Source: Microbacterium sp. Se63.02b
GTDB lineage: Bacteria > Actinomycetota > Actinomycetes > Actinomycetales > Microbacteriaceae
DNA: 64,000 nucleotides
NCBI RefSeq assembly: GCF_014171575.1
Contig: NZ_CP050453.1
Span: 3,162,001 to 3,226,000, forward strand
Direction of reading: 5' to 3'
The notes beneath the pieces were generated by a model. That model made no database searches. It saw only the letters and a program-made list of their open reading frames with translations, and had not been told where the DNA came from. Shown here in pieces: positions 57,616 through 64,000 of the stretch. The translations under genes were made by a program, and so were the position numbers. How positions within the stretch are numbered: the first letter of the stretch is position 1; the number at the start of each line of letters is the position of its first letter.

Positions 57616-59688
57616 ATGACAGAGCAGCGCTCCCCCGGACCGCGCCGCGCCGTCGCCGTCATCCGGCGGATCCCGGCGACGCTGACCATGGTGCTGCTGA
57701 TCCTCGTCGTCGGGGTGGTCTGGCACGGGCTCTGGGCACCGTTCGAAGACACGCCGCTGTTCCCGACCGTGGCCTACGGCTTGCCGAACCTCGCTGCCGG
57801 AATGTGGTGGACCCCGCTGACGGGCACGTTCTTCGTCAACCAGCCATGGGTCTACGTCTTCACGATCGCCGGTTTCTGGGGCATGGCCTACCTGGAGTTC
57901 CGCCGCGGGTCGAGGGTCGCGCTCGCGTACTACGGTGTCGGGCAGCTCTTCGCCATCTTCGCGACCGCCCTCCTGCTGCTCGTGCTGTCGCAGTTCCCGT
58001 GGGCATGGGCCACCGAACAGGCGCAGGCGCTCGATGTCGGAGCGTCCGGCGGCACCATGGCGTGCATCGCCGCGGCCGTCGGCCTGTTCCGCCCGCCATG
58101 GCGGGTGCGCGCCTGGCTCATCCTGCTCGGCTTCGTGTTCATCGCGATGCTGTTCTGGGGCAAGGTCGCCGACCTCGAACACCTGCTCGCGGTGCTGCTG
58201 ATCCTCGTCGTCGATCGCACCCTGCGCGTGCGGCACACGACCGTCCGTGAGCAGAGGCTGATCGCGGTGGTCTCGATCCTGGTCCTCGGGGCGGTCGAGA
58301 TCATCACCACCTTCGTTCCGACGGACGGACCGTTCGGGCCGACCGATCCGGCGTCAGGCGGCTTCATCGACCTCGCGATCGACCTCGTGGTGATCCTCGT
58401 GCTCGTGAACGGGCTTCGTCGCGGTCGGCGCTGGACCTGGGTGCTCGCCCTCCTGCTCGGACTGTTCAACGTTCTGGTGGCGGCGCTCGTGCTGACCCTC
58501 ATCACGGTGTTCAGCCAGGCCCAGCTCGACCTCCGCTGGGACGGCGAGACCGAGCTCGCGCTCGCGAACGGCTTCCTCTGGCTCGTCATGCTCATCTATC
58601 TGGTGGGGGCGTCATGCGTTCCGCGCACGGCGCAGGGCGAAGCTCGCGCTCCAGCCGGCCCCGACGACGGATGACATGAAGCGGGAGCTGCGCACGCATG
58701 GGGGCGGCACCCTCTCGTGGATGACCACGTGGGAGGGCAACAGCTACGCCAGGGTCGCCGGCGGCATCGTCGCGTATCAGCGCCGCAACGGCGTCGCGCT
58801 CGCCCTGGCAGACCCGATCGGACCGGCGGATGCGCGCGCCGAAGCCGTCGCCGACTTCATCCGCACCGCCGAACTCGCCGGGCTCGTCCCCTGCTTCTTC
58901 AGTGCGGATGAAGCCACGCGCCCGCCGTCCCGTCCACGTGGCGCAGTCTCGTCGTGGCGGATGACACGATCGTCGACCTTCCTGGACTGGAGTTCACCGG
59001 CAAGCGGTGGGGTCCCGTGCGCACCTCGCTCAACCGGGCGGGGCGCGAGGAGATGACCTTCCGCCTGACGCAGCTCAAGAAGGAGCCCTGGGGCGTACAG
59101 CAGCAGTTGCGCGGGATCTCGGAGGCGTGGGTCGGCGACAAGGATCTGCCGGAGATGCGGTTCACGCTCGGAACCCTCGACGAGGCGGAAGACCCGGAGG
59201 TGCGCCTCGCCCTGGCGATCGCTCCCAACGGCGACGTCGACGGCTTCCTCTCCTGGCTCCCCGTGTACGGCGGCGACGGCGCGGTGCGGGGCTGGACCCT
59301 CGACCTGATGCGGCGACGCGAGGGCGGCTTCGGCCCGGTGATGGAGTTCCTGATCGGCTCGTCGGCGAAGCAGTTCTCCGAGGAGGGAGCGCAGATCATG
59401 TCGCTCTCCGGCGCCCCGCTCGCCCACGACTACCCTCCGGACGCGGGCGTGATCGCCGCGCTCAGCGAGCGCCTGGCCGATGCTCTCGAGCCGGTGTACG
59501 GGTTCGGGTCGCTGCACCGTTTCAAGCAGAAGTTCCACCCGCGCTACGAGACCATGTACCTGCTGTTCCGCGACGAGAGCGACCTCACCCGGATCGGCGG
59601 GGCGCTCACGCGGGCGTTCCTGCCGGATGCGACGCTGCGGCAGTTCGCCGGAGCAGGGCTCGAGCTCGTGCGTGGAGGGAAGGACTGA
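57616..59688 (+). CDS. MprF-like aminoacyl-phosphatidylglycerol synthase with rhomboid-like membrane domain; two frameshifts
   Basis: The product is about 690 aa as one gene. Residues 1-350 hold about eight spans, including GASGGTMACIAAAVG and VADLEHLLAVLLILV, which resemble the serine and histidine segments of rhomboid folds. After a shift at 58604-58612 the linker FRARRRAKLALQPAPTTDDMK leads into the DUF2156 (LPG_synthase_C) domain: WMTTWEGNSYARVAGGIVAYQRR, GVALALADPIGP. After one base lost at 58921-58923 it continues WRSLVVADDTIVDLPGLEFTGKRW to the family ending YGFGSLHRFKQKFHPRYETMYLLF. Such enzymes transfer an amino acid from aminoacyl-tRNA to phosphatidylglycerol, lowering surface charge. 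Two separate genes is the alternative, but no start signal precedes the second half. Confidence 0.82.
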
Positions 59689-59725
59689 GGGTCAGCGGAC
59701 TCTCCCCTCTCCCCGGTCGCGCCCC

Positions 59726-61010
59726 CTAGCCCACCGCATCCGCGAACTCGTTCGGCGCCTCGCCGGAGCGTGCCGCCATCGGACGCGTTGCGGTGTTCGC
59801 GATGTGCGCACGACTGACGACGACCAGCGCGACGATCATGAGCGCGACGCCGAGCCAGTACGGCGCGGCATGGCTGACCAGCGCGTACAGCGCTCCCGCG
59901 ATCAGGGGAGCCACCGTGCCCATCGCCGCGTTCAGCGACTGGGTCGCACCACCGAGCCAGCCCTGCTCGTCGTCTCCGACGGCATTGGACATCGCTCCGT
60001 CCATCGCAGCCTGCGAGGCGCCCTGCCCCGCGGCGAGCATGAGGGCTCCGACGATGAACACCCAGGGCTGGGCGAAGATCGAGGCGACGATGGCGAGAGC
60101 CGCGAGGCCGATCATCTGCGCGACGATGCCGCTCACGATCACTCCCCGCTCGCCGATGCGCGGAAGCAGGATGCCGAGCAGCACCCCCTGGATGAGGATG
60201 TCGATGATGCCGACGGCCGCAGTGAGGAGTCCGATCTGCGTCGGGCCCCACTGCACGGCGTCGAGCGCGAGGACGCTGAAGTTGTTCACGAAGAAGCCGA
60301 ACGGCAGCGCGAGCAGGCCGAAGCCGATCAGCAGCCCACGCAGTTCCGTGCGACCGAACGCGTCTGTGAAGACCGCGAACGGCTGCACGTCGCGCAGTCT
60401 GATCGATGTGATGCGGTTGCCGGGCTTGAGGCTCTCCGGAAGCAGGAAGATGCTGAGGATCGCGATCGTGAGGGCGACGGCGGCCGTGAGGAACACGGGG
60501 AGCTGGATGCTCACGGCGGCGAGGAGTCCGCCGATCGCCGGACCGATCATGGTGCCGATGCCGGAGAGGGCGCCGAGGAGCCCGAAGCGCTTCGCGCTGC
60601 TCTGGCGGAGTGATGTCGGCGAGGTAGGCGAAGAGGGCGGGGAGGTCTCCTGCCGTCAGGCCTTGGATGACGCGGGCGAGCACCAGGATCCAGATGGCGC
60701 CGCCGATGCCGAACAACGCCATCGAGAAGGCGGCGCCGAACGCGGCGACGATGATCACGGGCCGGCGGCCGAAGCGGTCGGACAGGCGCCCGAGGAAGGG
60801 TGCGGCGAGGAAGGCGCACAGCCCGTTGACCGCCTCGAGCACTCCGACCCAGATGGCGAGGTCGCTCTCCTGCGAGACGTACTGCAGCACGACGAACGGG
60901 AGGACGGGGAGGACGACGGTCATGCCGATGACCGTCAGCATCGTCAGCACGATGAGCATGATCCAGGCGCGGTTCTGATCGCGTCGAGTGAGGTGTTGAG
61001 GTGAAGTCAT
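59726..61010 (-). CDS. MFS efflux transporter, TetA/TCR type; one frameshift
   Basis: The product is about 428 aa with 12 predicted spans. Motif A is FLGRLSDRFGRRPVII after span 2, and motif C-like GIGGAIWILVLARVIQGLTAGD follows. The loop after LADITPPE shifts frame near 60597-60603: loss of a GA/AG dinucleotide turns ESSAKRFGLLGALSGIGTMIG into an unrelated reading. The C-terminal half (IGPAIGGLLAAVSIQLPVFL to the stop) is intact. It is divergent from, and controlled with, the tetR gene. Drug efflux is likely and the substrate is unknown. Confidence 0.9.
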
Positions 61011-61016
61011 ACCGAA

Positions 61017-61044
61017 AGTGTAGTGATACCAGTTTTGGTGTCAA
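61017..61044 (-). promoter_or_regulatory. Leaderless MFS promoter overlapped by a TetR operator
   Basis: A perfect -35 TTGACA (61044-61039) and -10 TACACT (61022-61017) have a 16-base spacer, and the ATG at 61010 lies 6 bases further on. The 20-base sequence 61024-61043 (TGATACCA, GTTT, TGGTGTCA) is an inverted repeat with one mismatch filling the spacer and most of the -35 box, a classic repressor position. The plus-strand tetR start also has a -10 box (TATGCT, 61069-61074) at 6 bases. CCAGTTTTGG occurs twice (61029-61038, 61046-61055). Confidence 0.75.
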
Positions 61045-61080
61045 GCCAGTTTTGGAGTTGGTTCACGCTATGCTGGGCGC

Positions 61081-61698
61081 ATGACGAACACGGAGCCACT
61101 CGGACGACGCGAACGGAAGAAGGCCGCGACACGGAAGACGATCTCCGACGTCGCGACGAGGTTGTTCCTGGAACGCGGCTTCGACGACGTGAGCATCCGC
61201 GAGGTCGCCGACGCCGCCGACGTCTCACCGACGACGGTCTTCGCGCACTTTCCCCAGAAGGAGGCGCTCGTCTTCGACGAAGACGACGAGCAGCGCGACC
61301 GCCTCGTCTCCGCCGTGCGCGATCGCCCCGCAGGGAGCACGATCAACCGCGCGATCCACGACTTCTACGCCGCGGAACTCCGCATGAACGTCGACGAGCA
61401 CGGCGACGAGGTCACCCGTACCTTCATGCGCTTCCTGAACGAGACCCCCGCGCTGCGCGACTACGCGGCCAAGATGTGGCTCCGACACGAGGACGCCCTC
61501 TCGGACGCCATCGCCGACGAACTCGGAGTTCCGGAGCCCACGGCCGAGATCCGCGTGTACGCGCGCTTCATCCTGCAGATGCAGCTTCTCGTCAATGAGA
61601 ACGACGATCCGTTCGCCACCCTGGAGGCAGGGTTCGTCATCCTCGAGAACGGCTGGGCTCCGGTCGAGAGCGGATTCGCCCCCTCACCGAAGCACTGA
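61081..61698 (+). CDS. TetR-family transcriptional regulator
   Basis: This 205-aa protein has an N-terminal HTH (RKTISDVATRLFLERGFDDVSIREVADAADVSPTTVFAHFPQKEAL) and an all-helical ligand domain. It is divergent from the MFS transporter gene across 70 bases that hold the inverted repeat, so it is the likely local repressor of both genes, released by the transported compound. The start is fixed by TATGCT 6 bases upstream. Confidence 0.93.
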   Translation: MTNTEPLGRRERKKAATRKTISDVATRLFLERGFDDVSIREVADAADVSPTTVFAHFPQKEALVFDEDDEQRDRLVSAVRDRPAGSTINRAIHDFYAAELRMNVDEHGDEVTRTFMRFLNETPALRDYAAKMWLRHEDALSDAIADELGVPEPTAEIRVYARFILQMQLLVNENDDPFATLEAGFVILENGWAPVESGFAPSPKH

Positions 61699-61718
61699 CG
61701 AACGCGCGCGAATCGCCG

Positions 61719-62158
61719 TCAGTCCTCGCGGGGGCGACGACGCAGGCTCTTGACGTCGGTGCGCCGCTGCTTCGCCTGCAGCCGACGCTCCTTCGACCCC
61801 CGACTCGGCTTCGTCGGCCGGCGCGGCGCGGCCGGGGACGCAAGGCCTCGGCCACCAGGGCGACCAGCCGATCTCTCGCGGCATCCCTGTTGCGCAGCTG
61901 TGCGCGGTGCTCGGAGGCGGCGATCGTCAGCACTCCTCCGACCAGGCGTCCGCTCAAGCGGTCGAGGAGGCGGACCCGCTGCGAGGGCGACAGTGCCGCC
62001 GAGTTCGCGGCATCCCACACCAGCTCCACGCGGGAGTCCGCCGTGTTCACCCCCTGCCCTCCGGGACCGGAGGACCGCGAGAAGCGCCACGACAGCTCCG
62101 CCTCGGGGATCGTCAGACCCGCCGAGACGCGCAGTCCTGGACGATGGGCGGAGGGCAT
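61719..62158 (-). CDS. arfB: Peptidyl-tRNA hydrolase ArfB (ICT1/YaeJ family); one frameshift
   Basis: About 146 aa. The release-factor GGQ loop is FSRSSGPGGQGVNTADSRVEL near residue 30. The basic C-terminal tail needed to enter the empty mRNA channel appears only after correcting a missing C in the run at 61834-61837: RRPTKPSRGSKERRLQAKQRRT to the stop at 61719. It rescues ribosomes stalled on mRNAs without stop codons. ATG 62158 is preferred over the GTG/ATG further up. Confidence 0.9.
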
Positions 62159-62213
62159 ACCTCCATCATCCGGCCTCGGAAGCACGAGGTCGACCCGCAC
62201 CACCCGAGAGAGT

Positions 62214-62289
62214 TGGACGCGACGGCGGGAGTCGAACCCGCAACGCCATCAGGTATGAACTGAAGCCCGGGACCGCCCGGATCGCCGCG
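62214..62289 (-). tRNA. tRNA-like element, anticodon-position CAU, aberrant D-arm
   Basis: A 76-base minus-strand sequence folds as a cloverleaf. The acceptor CGCGGCG (62289-62283) pairs all seven positions with CGTCGCG (62224-62218), one as G/U, and an encoded CCA end follows. A perfect T-arm GCGGG-TTCGACT-CCCGC lies at the exact tRNA spacing. The anticodon hairpin TCAG-TTCATAC-CTGA has U33, CAU and A37. The D-arm is abnormal: CCGGG-CGGT-CCCGG with no G18G19, A14 or U8, and the discriminator is U. It is either a specialised or degenerate tRNA(CAU). It lies in the 218-base gap between the WYL regulator and arfB. Confidence 0.45.
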
Positions 62290-62376
62290 ATGGGAATGAC
62301 GTTACCCGGCCGTGACCTGACCCGCCAGGACCGTTGCCTGAGATAACCCTATGAGTCTGCGGATGACGCGTTCCGG

Positions 62377-63363
62377 TCACCCGAGGTCTTCCGGAGCGGG
62401 GGCGTCCAGCGCACGCCGCAGCCGCTCGACGGCCTCCCGCAGCTCGGAACGATGCGGGTCCGACAGCGCGACCGTGTACTCGACCCCTTCGGGGATCCAG
62501 AGCAGCGCATACATCGCCTCACGCCAGTCGGAGCCGCCGAAGGGCCACCGCGTCCGATCCTGTCCGGCGGCCGAGGCCCCCTGCGACCACGGCCCGAAGC
62601 GGTCCTGCATCTCGGCGAGGGGCAGGTCCATCACCGCTGCGGCCTCGACCTTCTGCGGCGACCACGACGACGCGATCAGCACGCGCTCCTCGATCTCCTC
62701 CTCGCTGATCTCCCGACGGGCGAACAGCACGCGCGTGTGCTCGACCGCGACGATGCGGTCGACGCGGAAGGTGCGCCAGTCCGCGCGATCGAGGTCCCAG
62801 CACAGCAGGAACCACTTTCGCCCGGCGGGAGCGAGCGCATGCGGCTCGACGCGACGGATGCTCTCGCGCCCTTCGCCGTCGACGTACCGGAGGCGCAGGC
62901 GCTCGGTGTCACGGGTCGCGAGAGCGATCTCGCCGAGCACCTCGGGTGAGACCACCGGCCCGTCCCCGATCCGCGGCGCCTGCACGGATGCGGCGAGCGC
63001 GTTCACCCGCTGACGCAGCGCCGACGGCAGAACCTGCTCGAGCTTGGCGAGAGCCGTGAGCGTGACATCGGGGCCGCCCACCAGTTGCTGGGTGGCGGCG
63101 ACCCGGAGCCCGATCGCCATCGTCACGGCCTCGTCGTCGTTGAGCAGCAGCGGCGGCACCGCGCTCCCGGCCTCGAGCCGATACCCTCCGGCCGCTCCCG
63201 GCGACGACTCCACGCGGTATCCGAGGTCACGCAGCCGGTCGACATCGCGACGAACGGTGCGTTCGGTCACGCCCAGCCGCGTCGCGAGTTCTGTCCCCGG
63301 CCAGTGCCGGTGCGTCTGCAGCAGGTTCAGCAGTGCGAGTGCGCGGGAGGTGGTGTCGGTCAT
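62377..63363 (-). CDS. HTH-WYL transcriptional regulator (YafY/DeoR-like)
   Basis: This 328-aa protein has an N-terminal HTH_11 (ALALLNLLQTHRHWPGTELATRLGVTERTVRRDVDRLRDLGY), a central WYL domain (about residues 140-220, RLRLRYVDGEGRE, GRKWFLLCWDLDRADWRTFRVDRI) and a WCX C-terminal extension. WYL regulators bind ligands or nucleic acids and often control transport or DNA-damage genes. It starts at ATG 63363, divergent from the ABC ATPase across a 62-base gap with a 19-base palindrome. Confidence 0.92.
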   Translation of the reverse strand: MTDTTSRALALLNLLQTHRHWPGTELATRLGVTERTVRRDVDRLRDLGYRVESSPGAAGGYRLEAGSAVPPLLLNDDEAVTMAIGLRVAATQQLVGGPDVTLTALAKLEQVLPSALRQRVNALAASVQAPRIGDGPVVSPEVLGEIALATRDTERLRLRYVDGEGRESIRRVEPHALAPAGRKWFLLCWDLDRADWRTFRVDRIVAVEHTRVLFARREISEEEIEERVLIASSWSPQKVEAAAVMDLPLAEMQDRFGPWSQGASAAGQDRTRWPFGGSDWREAMYALLWIPEGVEYTVALSDPHRSELREAVERLRRALDAPAPEDLG

Positions 63364-63385
63364 GCGCCTCAGAATGCCAGACATC

Positions 63386-63404
63386 GCGGACAGGATCTGT
63401 CCGC
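63386..63404. promoter_or_regulatory. Palindromic operator between the WYL regulator and the ABC ATPase gene
   Basis: GCGGACAG (63386-63393) and CTGTCCGC (63397-63404) form a perfect inverted repeat around GAT. It covers the position expected for the -35 box of the plus-strand promoter, whose -10 box TACGCT (63414-63419) is 6 bases before ATG 63426. A repressor site for the WYL protein is the simplest reading. Confidence 0.65.
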
Positions 63405-63425
63405 AGTGGTTTCTACGCTCTCCCC

Positions 63426-64000
63426 ATGAACGATTCCCTCATCGAGACCGAAGGCCTGACCAAGGTCTTCACCGTCAAGAAGACGCCGGTCAACGCCGTG
63501 ACCGACGTCTCCTTCACCGCCGTGCGCGGAGAACTCGTCGCCTTCCTCGGACCCAACGGCGCCGGCAAGTCGACGACTCTGCGGATGCTCACCACGCTCA
63601 TCCCGCCCACCTCCGGAAGCGCGCGCGTGGTCGGGCACGACATCCACACCGACGCGGCAGGAGTCCGCGCCCGCATCGGGTACGTCGGTCAACTCACCAG
63701 CGGCAGCTTCTCGCAGCGTGTGCGCGACGAGCTGCTCAGCCAGGGCGCCTTCTACGGGATGTCGAAACGCGACAGCATCCGCCGCGCCGACGAGCTGATC
63801 GCCTCGCTCGACCTCGCCTCGTTCGCCTCGCGGACCGTGCAACAGCTCAGCGGCGGCCAGAAACGTCGACTCGACATCGCCCTCGGACTCATGCACGCGC
63901 CGCCGCTCATCTTCCTCGACGAGCCCTCCACCGGACTCGACCCGCAGAGCAGGGCCAACCTCTGGGAGCACATCCTCGATATGCGCACGCAGCACGGCAC
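63426..64000 (+). CDS. DrrA-type ABC transporter ATP-binding protein, truncated by the window edge
   Basis: The first 191 residues are visible and the frame is still open at 64000. Walker A is LGPNGAGKST, Q-loop YVGQLTSGSFSQR, signature LSGGQKRRLDIALGLM and Walker B LIFLDEPSTGLDPQ. This is the daunorubicin-resistance (DrrA) exporter ATPase class. A DrrB-like permease gene should follow outside the window. The start ATG 63426 (MNDSLIETEGLTKVF) follows TACGCT by 6 bases (leaderless). It is probably repressed or activated by the divergent WYL regulator. Confidence 0.92.
   Translation, partial: MNDSLIETEGLTKVFTVKKTPVNAVTDVSFTAVRGELVAFLGPNGAGKSTTLRMLTTLIPPTSGSARVVGHDIHTDAAGVRARIGYVGQLTSGSFSQRVRDELLSQGAFYGMSKRDSIRRADELIASLDLASFASRTVQQLSGGQKRRLDIALGLMHAPPLIFLDEPSTGLDPQSRANLWEHILDMRTQHG

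Overview
The window is high-GC DNA from an actinobacterium, most likely Microbacterium or a close relative in the Microbacteriaceae. The evidence is the GC-rich codon use, menaquinone genes (menF, menD, menG), a spc ribosomal operon that lacks rpsN between rplE and rpsH, ribosomal proteins L15 and L17 with long low-complexity tails, TANNNT -10 boxes, and many genes whose start codon lies 6 bases after the -10 box (leaderless mRNAs).

Layout. 2-265: end of an acyl-CoA synthetase. 298-12669 (minus): one twelve-gene operon, read from an Opp/Dpp-type peptide importer, through an amidohydrolase, a DUF885 metallopeptidase and an NTF2-like protein, to a DHDPS-superfamily lyase and a three-subunit FAD/2Fe-2S imino- or amino-acid dehydrogenase. 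Nearly every junction is a 4-base overlap. A divergent XRE-cupin regulator (12847-13392) sits at its head. The set looks like a peptide-to-(hydroxy)proline catabolic system. 13474-30000 (minus): the rplQ-rpoA-rpsK-rpsM-rpmJ-infA, dsbA-map-adk-secY, spc and S10 operons. 30387-30670: a gene-free, hairpin-rich candidate RNA. 30801-35556 (minus): a small MT0933-type protein, tuf, fusA, rpsG and rpsL. 35797-39455: poorly known membrane proteins and a PadR/HAAS pair. 39526-43334: malEFG with LacI-type operators. 43523-49459: yajQ, a GntR regulator, an alpha/beta hydrolase, a ferredoxin-NADP reductase, a polyprenyl synthase and menG. 49456-54208: DUF402, menF, PPK2, menD and a PLDc_N protein. 54284-56624: a small membrane protein, a DsbA-like protein and an ECF sigma factor with a membrane partner. 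56765-64000: a phosphatase, an MprF-like aminoacyl-phosphatidylglycerol synthase, a TetR/MFS efflux pair, arfB, a tRNA-like element, and a WYL regulator divergent from a DrrA-type ABC ATPase cut by the window edge.

Caveat that governs the annotation: I count about 27 short indels in 18 genes. Most are single missing bases in C/G runs, or missing GC dinucleotides. They hit conserved genes such as menD, menF, menG and the polyprenyl synthase. They look like uncorrected sequencing errors, not decay. Each affected gene is given as one full-length CDS with its shift positions. The ribosomal block has none.
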